Part shown: positions 34,685 through 44,485 of the stretch, piece by piece | How the letters are laid out: each line of letters begins with the position of its first letter | How positions within the stretch are numbered: position 1 is the first letter of the stretch | DNA from: Halotia branconii CENA392 | GTDB lineage: Bacteria > Cyanobacteriota > Cyanobacteriia > Cyanobacteriales > Nostocaceae | Direction of reading: 5' to 3' | DNA: 64,000 nt | Assembly (NCBI RefSeq): GCF_029953635.1 | Contig: NZ_CP124543.1 | Coordinates: forward strand, 3,265,455 to 3,329,454 | Notes under the pieces: model-generated | What the model was told of the DNA's origin: nothing | The model's input: the letters and a program-made list of their open reading frames with translations, nothing else | The model's database searches: none | Program-made: the position numbers and the translations under genes

Positions 34685-35976
34685 CAGCCAGCATACTAGA
34701 CCGAAATAATATCATCACTAGCGATCGCGCTAGAGAAATTATCTTGGTAGTAGACGATAATCCTGCTAACTTACAAGTTTTATCAAGCTTTTTGGATGAG
34801 TCTAGCTTTGAGGTTTGGGCAGCTCGCAGCGGTGAAAAAGCTCTGCTGAGATTAGATAACGATCATTTGCCAGATTTGATTTTGCTGGATGTGATGATGC
34901 CAGGGATAGATGGGTTTGAAACCTGTCAACGTTTGAAAAGCGATCCGCGTGTTCAGGATATTCCGATTATTTTTATGACTGCCCTCTCCGAGACTACCGA
35001 TAAAGTTAAAGGATTGCGTTTGGGAGCCGTAGATTACATTACTAAACCTTTTCAGTATGAAGAAGTATTGGTGCGGATTGAGCATCACCTGCAACTGAGA
35101 AATTTAACAAAAAACTTGATTGCCAAAAATGCAGAACTTCAAATGACTCAGACACAATTAATTCAAGCAGAAAAAGTGGCAACCTTGGGTCAGCTGGCTG
35201 CTGGGATTGCTCATGAAGTTAATAATCCACTTAATTTTATTGCTGGCAACCTAACTTTTGTGAAAAACTATGTGCAGGATATAGTAAATTTAATCAACCT
35301 TTATCAAAAACATCTCCCCAATCCACCGACTGAAATTCAAAACGCGATAAAAGTCACTGATTTGAACTATCTGCTAAGTGATTTATCCAGAATTATGCAA
35401 TCTATGAAGCTTGGTACAGATCGCGTTACAGAAATTGTTTCATCTTTGAATAATTTCTCACGACACAGAGAAGCTGGTAAGAAACTGGCGAACCTTCATG
35501 AAGGTTTAGAAAGTACGCTACTCATTCTTGGACATCGACTCAAGCCAAATGCTTATTGCCCAGCAATTGAAATTGTCAAGGAATATGGTAATTTGCCTCC
35601 TGTCGAGTGCTATCCTGGTGAGCTAAATCAAGTCTTTATGAATTTGATTTGTAATGCAATTGATGCAATTGAAGAAAAACAAAAAAAACTAGCCTTCAGC
35701 GAAAGTTATCAACATCCTGGTGTAATTAAAATCAAAACTGAGGCAATTGGAGATCATGTAATTATTAAAATTGCAGACAACGGTTTAGGTCTCAATGAAG
35801 CAGACGAGACAAAAATATTTGATGCTTTTTACACTACTAAACCTATTGGTAAAGGCACAGGTTTAGGTTTATCTATTGTTTACCAAATTGTAGTTACTAA
35901 TCATCATGGCAAGCTAACATATTATTCAAAATTTTATGAAGGTGTAGAATTTATCATTGAATTACCAATACAATAA
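34681..35976 (+). CDS. Response regulator-histidine kinase fusion
   Basis: A 431-residue soluble protein. The N-terminal receiver (about residues 18-135) has the acidic pair VVDDN, the phosphoacceptor D70 in LILLDVMMPGIDGF and K120 in DYITKPFQYEE. A coiled linker (LTKNLIAKNAELQMTQTQLI) leads to a kinase core with His178 (AAGIAHEVNNPLNFIAGN) and an ATPase domain with NLICNAIDAIEE, IADNGLGL and GKGTGLGLSIVYQI. It overlaps the upstream hybrid kinase by 4 bp. The most likely flow is from the upstream receiver or kinase to this receiver, then to an output encoded elsewhere, since no DNA-binding regulator is present here. Confidence 0.9.
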   Translation: MTASILDRNNIITSDRAREIILVVDDNPANLQVLSSFLDESSFEVWAARSGEKALLRLDNDHLPDLILLDVMMPGIDGFETCQRLKSDPRVQDIPIIFMTALSETTDKVKGLRLGAVDYITKPFQYEEVLVRIEHHLQLRNLTKNLIAKNAELQMTQTQLIQAEKVATLGQLAAGIAHEVNNPLNFIAGNLTFVKNYVQDIVNLINLYQKHLPNPPTEIQNAIKVTDLNYLLSDLSRIMQSMKLGTDRVTEIVSSLNNFSRHREAGKKLANLHEGLESTLLILGHRLKPNAYCPAIEIVKEYGNLPPVECYPGELNQVFMNLICNAIDAIEEKQKKLAFSESYQHPGVIKIKTEAIGDHVIIKIADNGLGLNEADETKIFDAFYTTKPIGKGTGLGLSIVYQIVVTNHHGKLTYYSKFYEGVEFIIELPIQ

Positions 35977-36004
35977 AAGCTATAGTTACTATTAAATTGA
36001 GAGA

Positions 36005-36898
36005 CTAAGATCCCCGACTTTTTAAATAAGTTGAGGATCTTATATTTACAAAGTTAGTTAGTTCAAAATTATTGGCAATCAATACCTCACGCACTTGTTC
36101 GCTTAACAAGGCCGCGAGTTCTGTTGCACCTGCTCGTGACAACTCATTTAGCGGTTCTCCAGTGTTAACAACTGCTGGATGAGAATAAATTTCCACTAAG
36201 TCTGTCTGAATCTGGGGTATAAGACCAATTAAGTATTCCTCTGTGATTTTGCCAGTTTGCAACAACCCATAAACTTTATTGGCAAAACTAATACCTTGAG
36301 ATGTCAGTAAATCTTCACCGTAACGCCGTAATCTACCAAACACCGCTGACCAGACTAACTTAGTTAATAATCCCTGGCGGTCAAGCTTCAGGTTCATTAA
36401 CAACTCTTCAGAGGGCAGACGAATTACATGGATATCAAATTCTTGTGCTAACTCAACTAAAATACCCAAGATGACAGGATGAACATGGAGGTGTAAATGT
36501 CCATCTACGTGAGAAAGAGGTAGCCCAGAGTCGCAAAATTTTGATAACTGGGCGCGGATTTCTTGCCGCAATTCTTCACGGGCGGCGCGATGAAATTGAT
36601 AGTGTAATCCAGCTTGAAGGGGGCTGTTGGAGAAATTACCCATAGAATCCACTAAGTGAGGAATCTGGGGGGGTGGCAAAACAGCTCGACCGCATACCAA
36701 AACAAGGTGTAGACCAACTGCCAAATTGGGATGATTACGTGCAAGAGCGATCGCCTCTTTTGCTGCGTCGCCTGTTACCATCAGGCTGGTACTAGTCAGT
36801 ACACCTTGTTTATGGGCTTGAATAATTCCTTGATTAACGCTTTGAGAAAAGCCGAAATCATCACCATTGATAATAGCGAAACGATGAGTATGGGGCAT
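36005..36898 (-). CDS. hpnK: Hopanoid-associated deacetylase HpnK (ChbG/YdjC family)
   Basis: A 297-residue carbohydrate deacetylase-like protein. Metal and catalytic motifs are FAIINGDDFGFSQSVNQGII at the N-terminus and PLSHVDGHLHLHVHPVILG near residue 135, typical of the ChbG/HpnK family. ATG at 36898 begins MPHTHRFAIING; the longer upstream frame is repeat-derived. It lies 218 bp downstream of hpnJ in the same direction. Its role is inferred from consistent genomic linkage to hopanoid genes; it probably deacetylates the N-acetylated sugar of a composite hopanoid. The 3' end overlaps a hairpin shared with the opposite kinase gene. Confidence 0.87.
   Translation of the reverse strand: MPHTHRFAIINGDDFGFSQSVNQGIIQAHKQGVLTSTSLMVTGDAAKEAIALARNHPNLAVGLHLVLVCGRAVLPPPQIPHLVDSMGNFSNSPLQAGLHYQFHRAAREELRQEIRAQLSKFCDSGLPLSHVDGHLHLHVHPVILGILVELAQEFDIHVIRLPSEELLMNLKLDRQGLLTKLVWSAVFGRLRRYGEDLLTSQGISFANKVYGLLQTGKITEEYLIGLIPQIQTDLVEIYSHPAVVNTGEPLNELSRAGATELAALLSEQVREVLIANNFELTNFVNIRSSTYLKSRGS
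36007..36041. terminator. Bidirectional terminator hairpin between the kinase pair and hpnK
   Basis: AAGATCCCCGACTT and AAGTTGAGGATCTT pair with two mismatches around a T/A-rich loop. It sits at the junction of two convergent units, overlapping the last codons of hpnK. Confidence 0.65.
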
Positions 36899-37116
36899 GG
36901 TAAAGAGGAATTGGGGCAGAAGAGAAGTGCGGTCTTGGGGTCTCCCCAAGTGGAGCAACTTCGGGGTGCGGGGTGCAAGGGGGATAAAGAAGAGGAATTG
37001 GGACAGGGTGCGGGGTGCAAGGGTGAGTTTGAAACTACTTCGCACTTATTCATTCTGCTTAAAAATTTCTCCTTTTCTCCCTGCTCCCTGCCCCTCTGCT
37101 TTTTATTCTCCTGCCT
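36899..37116. repeat. Repeat-rich spacer between hpnJ and hpnK
   Basis: It contains GAAGAGGAATTGGGACAGGG-like tandem units and the module AAGTGGAGCAACTTCGGGGT, which recurs at about 46262-46281, plus a pyrimidine run (CTCCCTGCTCCCTGCCCCTC). No open frame here is protein-like. Confidence 0.65.
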
Positions 37117-38562
37117 TTAATTAGATTGAGCGTGTGCAGCAGCTTGGGTACGGCGTTCTTTGAGATAAGAGAAGAACTCCCCACCTTCACGCAAGCGGCG
37201 TACCATCATTTGTCGGTCTGTTAGCATCTCTCGCACAATGGGGATGATTGCTTGAGGACGAAAGTAAAATTTGCGGTACATTTGCTCAACAGCATCTTCA
37301 ATCTCGGCACTAGAAAGAGTAGAATATTGCAGTGTTGAGGTTTGAATGCCAGAGTTAGCAACTAAAGATTGATTGGTAAACCAGCCGTTAGTTTTGGCTT
37401 GTTCATACAGTTCTGTACCTGGATAAGGGGCAGCAATGGAGACTTGAATTGTATGGGGGCTAAGTTCGCAAGCGAAGCGGATAGTCTGTTCTACGGTTTC
37501 TTTGGTTTCAATCGGCAAACCAATAATGAAAGTACCGTGGACTGTAATCCCAAGTTTGTGGCAGTTTTTCATAAACTCCCGCGCCACTTCTAGCTTGATG
37601 CCTTTTTTTATTCCATTGAGAATATCTTGATTTCCAGACTCAAAACCAACGAGTAATAACCGTAGTCCGTTGTCACGCAGTTGTTTGAGGGTATCGTAAT
37701 CTAAGTTAGCACGGGCGTTACAACTCCAAGTGAGCTTTAGCCGTTTCATGTGTTCGCTAATTGCGATCGCTCGATGTTTATCAATGGTAAAAGTATCATC
37801 ATCGAACATATATTCCCGTACTTTGTCACCAAAGATAACTTTGGCTTCTTCCATCTCCCGCCCCACGGCTTCGGGGCTTTTATGGCGATAAAGATGACCA
37901 CCAATGGTCTGTGGCCAAAGACAAAAGGTACATTTCGCTGGACAGCCCCGCCCAGTATAAAAGGAAATATAAGGATGCAGCAAATAGCCAATGAAATATT
38001 TTTTAATATCTAAGTCACGTCCATAAACTGGCAAGACACTAGGCATAGCATCCCAGTCATGAATTAATGGACGCTCTTCATTATGGCGAATATCACAGTT
38101 ATGGTCACGGTAGCTTAGACCTGCAATTTCTGACCAAGATTTACCTTCGGCTAGCTCCTTACAGGTATAGTCAAATTCATTACGACATACGAAGTCAATG
38201 ACTGGATGATTTTTTAGGGTCTTTTCTGGTAAAACAGCTACATGCGCTCCTACAAAGCCTACTTGTACATCTGGATTTTGGGCTTTGATGGCTTCAGCAC
38301 ACTTGACATCATTAGCCAATGAAGGTGTGCTGGTGTGCATAATTACCAGTTCGTAATCTTTGGCGATTTTCAAGACATCTTCTATGGTCTGATTATGTGG
38401 TGGTGCATCCACAAGCTTGCTACCTGGAACAAGGGCAGCAGGTTGTGCTAACCACGTAGGATACCAAAAAGAAGTTATTTCGCGCTTCGCTTGGTATCGG
38501 GAACCAGCACCACCGTCAAATCCATCAAAGGAAGGAGGATTAAGGAATAAGGTTTTCTTCAC
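37117..38562 (-). CDS. hpnJ: Hopanoid radical SAM protein HpnJ (B12-binding type)
   Basis: A 481-residue B12-dependent-type radical SAM protein. An N-terminal cobalamin-binding-like domain (about 1-170, VQVGFVGAHVAVLPEKTL) precedes the radical SAM core with the cluster motif C207-PAK-C211-TF-C214 in GRGCPAKCTFCLWPQ. Later motifs are YMFDDDTFTIDKHRAIAI, RLLLVGFESGNQDILNGIKK and VHGTFIIGLPIETKET. Sequence and length match HpnJ, thought to act on the hopanoid side chain in cyclitol ether formation. It lies 76 bp after the squalene/phytoene synthase gene and upstream of hpnK, so the three may be one operon. Confidence 0.9.
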   Translation of the reverse strand: MKKTLFLNPPSFDGFDGGAGSRYQAKREITSFWYPTWLAQPAALVPGSKLVDAPPHNQTIEDVLKIAKDYELVIMHTSTPSLANDVKCAEAIKAQNPDVQVGFVGAHVAVLPEKTLKNHPVIDFVCRNEFDYTCKELAEGKSWSEIAGLSYRDHNCDIRHNEERPLIHDWDAMPSVLPVYGRDLDIKKYFIGYLLHPYISFYTGRGCPAKCTFCLWPQTIGGHLYRHKSPEAVGREMEEAKVIFGDKVREYMFDDDTFTIDKHRAIAISEHMKRLKLTWSCNARANLDYDTLKQLRDNGLRLLLVGFESGNQDILNGIKKGIKLEVAREFMKNCHKLGITVHGTFIIGLPIETKETVEQTIRFACELSPHTIQVSIAAPYPGTELYEQAKTNGWFTNQSLVANSGIQTSTLQYSTLSSAEIEDAVEQMYRKFYFRPQAIIPIVREMLTDRQMMVRRLREGGEFFSYLKERRTQAAAHAQSN

Positions 38563-38638
38563 TGATATCTCTCACTTTTTAGAACTTGGAAACACGGTGA
38601 CAAAAAAACAAACAAATCTTGTTTGCTGTCCTTTTAAA

Positions 38639-39469
38639 TTAACTAGCTTTGATGTTGATACTGACAAATTGCTGAATAAGTGCAATCACTTCGTTGCGGC
38701 TGAGTTTTTCTTTACCATTAGCTAAAGCATCGAGAGTACCACGAGCTAAGGTTAACGGAATTTGGCAAAAGTCTAAGGCCGGCCCAGCGGAAAGAGATTT
38801 GGTATAGGCATCTGCTAGTGCAAGATTGCGATTTGCATATTCATGCAAATTTGCTGCACTCCAACCTTGCGGAAAAAAGTTGACTCCACGCCCCATATCT
38901 TCATTGTGGTTACGCAGAATATTAACCGCTTGTAGTCCTCGACCAAACCCAATTGCCTGAGTACGGTTTGTTTGCGTTCCATCATGCCAAGTCCATAAAT
39001 CAGAGAGTAATAAACCAACAGCACCTGCAACCCCAAAAGTGTAACGATCCAAGTCAGCTTCTGTATCAATTTTCCAGTTTATTTCTGCCCAGTAAGCCAT
39101 GCGGTCTGCCATTGCGGCTGTAGCATCCCAAATTCGTGGTGCGATCGTTTCAGGTGCTAGTAGTGACCATTCTCTAACTCTCACGGTAACTTCTTCTAAA
39201 ATATTTTCATAACCGTTAAAGCCTACGGAAAAAGCATCAACAGCGAAACCATCAACTCCTGCCTGTAATGTCAAGCTAATTGTTCGTAACAGTTCTGCCT
39301 TGGTGCGATTATCTAGTTCTGGATGGTCTTCAATTTCATCAATGGCACGCATACACAAGTATGCTGATGCGACTGCTTCTTGTAGTCCTGACGGTAATAT
39401 ACTAATGGGAATATAAAAAGTTCGACTAGTTTCTTTGAGGATTTGCAATGCATCACTACGTAAATCCAT
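38639..39469 (-). CDS. Squalene/phytoene synthase family protein
   Basis: A 276-residue head-to-head prenyl synthase. The first aspartate-rich motif is CMRAIDEIEDHPELD (residues 39-53), and the second region is GRGLQAVNILRNHNEDMGRG. In that second motif the usual first Asp (NILRDxxED) is replaced by Asn, with E and D kept. The protein is shorter than bona fide squalene synthases (about 350 residues), as are many HpnC/HpnD relatives. It lies upstream of hpnJ and hpnK, so supply of squalene for hopanoids is the likely role, but a carotenoid or other prenyl product is not excluded. Start ATG at 39469. Confidence 0.8.
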   Translation of the reverse strand: MDLRSDALQILKETSRTFYIPISILPSGLQEAVASAYLCMRAIDEIEDHPELDNRTKAELLRTISLTLQAGVDGFAVDAFSVGFNGYENILEEVTVRVREWSLLAPETIAPRIWDATAAMADRMAYWAEINWKIDTEADLDRYTFGVAGAVGLLLSDLWTWHDGTQTNRTQAIGFGRGLQAVNILRNHNEDMGRGVNFFPQGWSAANLHEYANRNLALADAYTKSLSAGPALDFCQIPLTLARGTLDALANGKEKLSRNEVIALIQQFVSINIKAS

Positions 39470-39775
39470 GTCTTAACTCCCCTCTTGATTCTGACACCAC
39501 ATGCAGTTTTCTGATAATACTGGATCTAGTTGTTACTAAACCTTAAAAACTATATATAGGCTAATATTCAGTCTAAAACTTGATAGTTATGAGTATCATA
39601 ATTAACACAAACTTTAAGTTTTTCACAGTCAATCCTAGTATATAAGACTTAGGTTACTGAGGCTTGTGGTATATTGATTAACATAGTTATCATCAAGGTT
39701 TAATGTATAAATAAACAATTATGTTAATATCCGATTGATTATAAATACACATTTTTTGCTCACAAAAATCTAATT
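39470..39775. other. Intergenic stretch upstream of the squalene/phytoene synthase gene
   Basis: AT-rich, with no open frame. It should contain the promoter for the minus-strand operon that includes hpnJ and hpnK. No repeat or operator is recognised. Confidence 0.55.
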
Positions 39776-40083
39776 TATAGTAATCTGGTTTGATTTGGTG
39801 AATCACTTGTAGAGGCAAGGAACACTTCGGTTACTTCGACTGCGCCCTTTTCCTGTCAAACACACTGCGCGCTAAGCGTAGCTATGCCGTAGGCTTTATA
39901 GCTTGCTTCTGTGCGAGAGGCTTCGCCCTTCGGCTTGCTTCGACTGCGCCCTTCGGCTGCGCTCAGGCTAAACTCAGCAACCAACGCTCAGGCTAAACTC
40001 AGCACAAGTACGCTCAGTGCATCGCAGGAAAGAAAAAATAAGAATGTACTGAGTTTTTTCAAAAATCAAATAAGAGTCTTATA
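39776..40083. mobile_element. MITE-like element, copy 2, inverted relative to copy 1 and enlarged by other repeats
   Basis: Begins TATAGTAATCTGGTTTGATT and ends with the complement of TATAAGACTCTTATTTGATT. The TGCATCGCAGG and GAATGTACTGAG segments match copy 1 in reverse. Its middle holds extra CGAAGCAAGC- and TAGGCTTTA-type repeats (also at 15426), so repeats have nested in the element. Confidence 0.7.
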
Positions 40084-40243
40084 TCTGAACACAATTGAAC
40101 GTTCGGCGAAGCCTCAGTCAAGACGCTGACGTTCACCGAAGCTTCATCACTAATTCAACAGATGTAGCAATAATTTTCTGACAATATTTAAGATAGATTC
40201 TGCGGCAAACACTAGGTATAAAATATCAAAGTTTCTATCTTTC

Positions 40244-41464
40244 ATGTTTTCTGTGGTCATGGGTACAATTATATTAGGGTTAACACTTTTATCCTTGATA
40301 ATTTGGTTGGGATTACTATGTTTGTGGGGACAGTTTTGGCGAACAGACCAGCAATTAGAGATAGCAGAAACTCAACTACAATCTTTACCTACAGTTTGTG
40401 TAGTGATTCCTGCCCGTAACGAAGCTGATTTAATACCAACTACCATGCGATCGCTGCTACTTCAAGATTACCCTGGTATTGTCAATGTGTTTCTAGTAGA
40501 CGATCGCAGTACAGACGGTACAGCCAATTTTGCCGAAGGAGTTGCCCACGCCCTCAATAAACCCCAGCAGTTACATATTATTTTTGGCGAATCTTTACCA
40601 ACTAATTGGTCAGGTAAACTCTGGGCTATCGAGCAAGGCATTCAGCAAGCTAAAACATTATCACCAGACTATTTTTTACTTACCGATGCAGATATCAAAC
40701 ATGATGTTGGTAATCTTCGCCGATTAATCGCTAAAGCTGAACAAGAAGATTTAGACCTAGTTTCTGTAATGGTAAAACTCCGGTGTGAAGGCTCTTGGGA
40801 AAAATTTTTGATTCCAGCTTTTGTATTTTTCTTCCAAAAACTCTATCCCTTTCGCTGGGTGAATAACCCCAAAAATAAAACTGCGGCTGCGGCCGGAGGC
40901 TGCATTTTAATTCGCGCCACAGCCTTAGAACAAATTGGTGGTATTCAAGTCATCCGACAAACTTTAATCGATGATTGCGCTTTGGCAAAGGCGGTTAAAA
41001 AAACTCAGGGTCAAGGCCGTATCTGGCTCGGATTGAGTACTTTAACTTGCAGCTTACGTCCTTATCCTTCTCTAGCCACGATTTGGGATATGGTGGCTCG
41101 TACAGCCTATACGCAACTGAATTATTCACCCTTGCTGCTATTGGGAACTTTGATCGGAATGACTGTGATTTATTTAGTTCCACCTCTAGCTTTAATTTTA
41201 GGTGCATTAATCGGCAATTGGGCGATCGCCCTTACAGGTTTATTAACATGGTTGCTCATGACTTGGGCATATTTACCAACTATCCGCTTTTATAAATGTT
41301 CTTTTTGGTTAGCCTTGAGTTTACCTGCGATCGCTTTTCTTTATACTCTAATGACTTTAGATTCAGCTATCCGCCATTGGCAAGGTCGCGGCGGTGCTTG
41401 GAAAGGTCGAGTTTATTCTAATGCCCCTTTGGGGCGGGAACAGGGAATAGGGAACAGGGAATAG
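40244..41464 (+). CDS. hpnB: Hopene-associated glycosyltransferase HpnB
   Basis: A 406-residue membrane-bound family 2-type glycosyltransferase. A membrane helix at about 5-30 precedes the catalytic domain with TVCVVIPARNEADLIPTTMR, FLVDDRSTDGTANFAEG, the DTD-like LLTDADIKHD and the GGCILIRATALEQIGG acceptor region. Three further helices lie at about 300-375. The wording matches HpnB, which occurs with hopanoid genes and is thought to transfer a sugar to the hopanoid side chain; the biochemical step is not proven. The start is ATG 40244 or ATG 40259. The last codons run into a tandem repeat, so the C-terminal tail (REQGIGNRE) is probably not conserved. Confidence 0.87.
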   Translation: MFSVVMGTIILGLTLLSLIIWLGLLCLWGQFWRTDQQLEIAETQLQSLPTVCVVIPARNEADLIPTTMRSLLLQDYPGIVNVFLVDDRSTDGTANFAEGVAHALNKPQQLHIIFGESLPTNWSGKLWAIEQGIQQAKTLSPDYFLLTDADIKHDVGNLRRLIAKAEQEDLDLVSVMVKLRCEGSWEKFLIPAFVFFFQKLYPFRWVNNPKNKTAAAAGGCILIRATALEQIGGIQVIRQTLIDDCALAKAVKKTQGQGRIWLGLSTLTCSLRPYPSLATIWDMVARTAYTQLNYSPLLLLGTLIGMTVIYLVPPLALILGALIGNWAIALTGLLTWLLMTWAYLPTIRFYKCSFWLALSLPAIAFLYTLMTLDSAIRHWQGRGGAWKGRVYSNAPLGREQGIGNRE

Positions 41465-41495
41465 GGAACAGGGAACAGGGAACAGGGAACAGTGA
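41440..41495. repeat. Short tandem repeat GGGAACA/GGGAATA
   Basis: About seven units of GGGAACA or GGGAATA, 7 bp each, at the end of hpnB and beyond. It extends the hpnB frame by a few non-conserved residues. Confidence 0.85.
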
Positions 41496-41919
41496 TGAAG
41501 AAATTAGCCCGCCCAGTAAGGGTGAACTGTTAACTGTCTTGTGGGTGGCTTAGTTTAATTGCGTTAGCGCAGCGTTAGCGAGTCCGCGAGCGTCATTGCG
41601 AATTGCGAATTGGTTTTATCTTTTCATTGGCGATCGCGACTAAATTCTCTGCTTGTTTATCCAAGGTGTATTAAAATTAAGTTAACTTTAATTAAGATTC
41701 TTGTCGGCATCATAGATTTACCATAATGCCTTTATGGCGATGCACGATCAGACTCAGATTCAACAAAATGGATTTATAAACATCCGTTGCACATCTAAAA
41801 TCTGGTAAAACAGCGTTGGAGAATGGCTAGCCTAATCAAGGCAGTTGCAAACCAAAAGTTAATAACACCAGTGGTTACTAGAGATAGTTAATTGTAATGG
41901 TATCTAGAGGCAAATTAAA
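41496..41919. other. Intergenic stretch upstream of ftsH
   Basis: It contains a GCGTTAGCGAGTCCGCGAGC palindrome-like repeat near 41570, two HIP1-like sites, and AT-rich DNA at 41650-41700 that could hold the ftsH promoter. There is no open frame of interest. Confidence 0.55.
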
Positions 41920-43806
41920 ATGAAATTCTCCTGGAGAGTCCTATTACTGTGGACATTGCCAGCTTTGGTAATTGGCTTTTTCTTTTGGCAAGGAGCATTT
42001 GCTGGCGCTCCTGCGGAAATGGGTAAAAATGCAGCCAATACTCGTATGACTTATGGTCGCTTTTTAGAATACTTGGATGCCGATCGCGTCACTAGTGTAG
42101 ATCTTTATGAAGGCGGCAGGACAGCAATTATCGAAGCTAATGATCAAGATATTGAAAATCGCGTCCAGCGGTGGCGGGTGGATCTGCCGATTAATTCTCC
42201 TGAGTTAATTACTAAGCTCAAGGAAAAAGGAATTAGTTTTGATGCCCATCCCATGCGAAATGATGGCGCTATTTGGGGACTGTTAGGCAATTTAATTTTC
42301 CCAATTTTATTGATAACTGGACTGTTCTTTTTGTTCCGTCGCTCCAGCAATATGCCCGGTGGCCCAGGTCAAGCGATGAACTTTGGCAAATCCAAAGCCC
42401 GCTTTCAAATGGAAGCCAAAACCGGAGTCAAATTTGATGACGTAGCAGGTATCGAAGAAGCTAAAGAAGAACTGCAAGAAGTCGTCACCTTCTTAAAACA
42501 GCCAGAAAGATTTACTGCTGTAGGTGCGCGCATTCCCAAAGGAGTGCTGTTAATAGGACCTCCAGGAACTGGTAAAACTTTACTCGCAAAAGCGATCGCT
42601 GGGGAAGCAGGTGTCCCATTCTTCAGCATTTCCGGCTCAGAATTTGTGGAAATGTTCGTTGGTGTGGGTGCATCCCGTGTCCGCGACTTGTTTAAGAAAG
42701 CCAAAGATAATGCTCCCTGTATCATCTTTATCGATGAAATAGACGCGGTAGGACGACAAAGGGGTGCTGGTATCGGTGGCGGTAACGATGAAAGAGAGCA
42801 AACCCTCAACCAGTTGCTTACAGAAATGGACGGCTTTGAAGGCAATACAGGCATTATTATTATTGCTGCTACTAACCGTCCCGACGTATTAGATTCAGCT
42901 TTATTACGTCCCGGACGTTTTGATCGACAAGTAAGTGTCGATGCACCCGATATTAAAGGACGTTTAGAAATCTTAAGCGTCCACGCACGCAATAAAAAAC
43001 TAGATTCTAGCGTATCCTTAGATGCGATCGCTCGTCGCACTCCTGGTTTTACTGGTGCTGACTTAGCCAATTTACTCAATGAAGCGGCGATTCTCACCGC
43101 CAGAAGACGCAAAGAAGCAATCACCCTGCGCGAAATTGATGATGCTGTAGATCGTGTAGTTGCGGGGATGGAAGGTACTCCTTTGGTAGATAGTAAGAGC
43201 AAGCGCTTAATTGCCTACCACGAAATTGGACACGCTTTGGTTGGGACTTTGTTAAAAGACCATGACCAAGTACAAAAAGTTACCCTGATTCCCCGCGGAC
43301 AGGCGCAGGGTTTGACTTGGTTTACTCCCGATGAAGAACAAGGCTTAATTTCCCGTTCTCAACTCAAAGCTAGAATTACAGGTGCTTTGGGTGGTCGCGC
43401 CGCTGAAGAAGTGATCTTTGGTGCTGCGGAAGTCACAACTGGTGCTGGTGGAGACTTACAGCAGCTATCAGGAATGGCACGGCAGATGGTGACTCGGTTT
43501 GGGATGTCTGACTTAGGGCCGCTGTCGCTAGAAAGCCAACAAGGAGAAGTATTCTTAGGTCGTGACTGGACAACCCGATCTGAATATTCAGAAGCGATCG
43601 CCTCTCGGATTGATGCCCAAGTCCGGGTAATCGTGGAAGATTGTTATGCAAACGCTAAGAAAATTATGCGTGACCATCGCACTGTCACTGATCGCTTAGT
43701 GGACTTGCTGATAGAGAAAGAAACTATTGACGGCGAAGAGTTCCGCCAGATTGTGGCTGAATACACTGAAGTACCTGAAAAGCCTCAGTACGCACCACAG
43801 ATCTAA
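41920..43806 (+). CDS. ftsH: ATP-dependent zinc metalloprotease FtsH
   Basis: A 628-residue membrane protease. Two helices near the N-terminus (about 8-28 and 125-145) flank a lumenal or periplasmic domain. The AAA+ domain has Walker A GPPGTGKT, Walker [12 protein letters not shown] and the second region of homology with [20 protein letters not shown]. The zinc site is HEIGH at about 434-438 with a third ligand in [10 protein letters not shown] further on. It degrades misfolded membrane proteins; in cyanobacteria FtsH paralogues repair photosystem II D1 protein, and which paralogue this is cannot be told from the window. The gene is monocistronic and followed by a strong terminator at 43901. 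Confidence 0.96.
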   Translation: MKFSWRVLLLWTLPALVIGFFFWQGAFAGAPAEMGKNAANTRMTYGRFLEYLDADRVTSVDLYEGGRTAIIEANDQDIENRVQRWRVDLPINSPELITKLKEKGISFDAHPMRNDGAIWGLLGNLIFPILLITGLFFLFRRSSNMPGGPGQAMNFGKSKARFQMEAKTGVKFDDVAGIEEAKEELQEVVTFLKQPERFTAVGARIPKGVLLIGPPGTGKTLLAKAIAGEAGVPFFSISGSEFVEMFVGVGASRVRDLFKKAKDNAPCIIFIDEIDAVGRQRGAGIGGGNDEREQTLNQLLTEMDGFEGNTGIIIIAATNRPDVLDSALLRPGRFDRQVSVDAPDIKGRLEILSVHARNKKLDSSVSLDAIARRTPGFTGADLANLLNEAAILTARRRKEAITLREIDDAVDRVVAGMEGTPLVDSKSKRLIAYHEIGHALVGTLLKDHDQVQKVTLIPRGQAQGLTWFTPDEEQGLISRSQLKARITGALGGRAAEEVIFGAAEVTTGAGGDLQQLSGMARQMVTRFGMSDLGPLSLESQQGEVFLGRDWTTRSEYSEAIASRIDAQVRVIVEDCYANAKKIMRDHRTVTDRLVDLLIEKETIDGEEFRQIVAEYTEVPEKPQYAPQI

Positions 43807-43900
43807 TCAGGGAACAAGGAATAGGCTTGAAAATAGAAAGCTTTTGTTTTCAGTTCATGTTCTAAGTTACCTGACAATAGTTACATCAAATAACTTCAAC

Positions 43901-43930
43901 GGGTATGGTCAATAAACCATACCCATTTTT
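43901..43930 (+). terminator. Rho-independent terminator after ftsH
   Basis: GGGTATGGT and its exact complement ACCATACCC around CAATAA, followed by ATTTTT. A perfect 9-bp stem about 95 bp after the ftsH stop. Confidence 0.85.
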
Positions 43931-44197
43931 ATTGAAAGCGGTAAGAAACTTCGTCTCCATGCCCCATGCCCAAAACAACTACGAGTTCGTTAGGTAAAAA
44001 TTTATTAGCAGATCACTCGTATTTTCCCTAAAATTGCTGTATCCTAGTTTTTCTTAGGTAATTTTTTCAACACTGAACCCCATAAAAGCTGTTTGCGGAT
44101 CTTTCGGAAGATTCTTGAAAGACTTATTAGTCTCTCTCAGAATCAATGTTCAGGTTCTCATTTTTCAATGTTCAGTTTTCAAACCTTTAGTATAGAT

Positions 44198-44452
44198 ATG
44201 CAACTAATCAAAAAATCGGAAAGGCTTTTGTTAAAAAAAATAAAGTTAATGGAGGAAGCAGAAGAACAAACTCTTCCGGCGGACACTCCAGAGCTTTTAG
44301 AACCAATTTTTGAGAAACAGCCAGAACTAGAGCCAGAGAGTCAAGAACTCAAATATATTCCCACACGTGACAATCCTGAGGTTCAATCTGTAGGGAACTC
44401 AGGATGGCAGCCTTCGGAAATCTGGAAGGATATTCGATTGGATGGATTCTAA
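44198..44452 (+). CDS. Hypothetical acidic protein, about 84 residues
   Basis: ATG at 44198 gives MQLIKKSERLLLKKIKLMEE, then an acidic, Glu/Pro-rich middle (LPADTPELLEPIFEK) and a C-terminus GWQPSEIWKDIRLDGF. A longer frame from 44093 exists, but its first 35 residues have no protein-like pattern. No family is recognised. A coiled-coil-like start and a disordered acidic middle are visible. Confidence that it is expressed is moderate. Confidence 0.45.
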   Translation: MQLIKKSERLLLKKIKLMEEAEEQTLPADTPELLEPIFEKQPELEPESQELKYIPTRDNPEVQSVGNSGWQPSEIWKDIRLDGF

Positions 44453-44485
44453 TAAAATAGAGTGGCGAAACGCCAAAAACTCATT

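Noticed and set aside
36899-37120. Extension of hpnK to 37045 and plus-strand frames at 36731-37124
   Set aside because: The added residues come from tandem and palindromic repeats; the ChbG/HpnK fold begins at MPHTHRFAIING.
42405-43202. Minus-strand open frame of 265 codons inside ftsH
   Set aside because: It is an antisense shadow of the conserved AAA+ domain; Ser/Ala-rich content follows from the codon use of ftsH.
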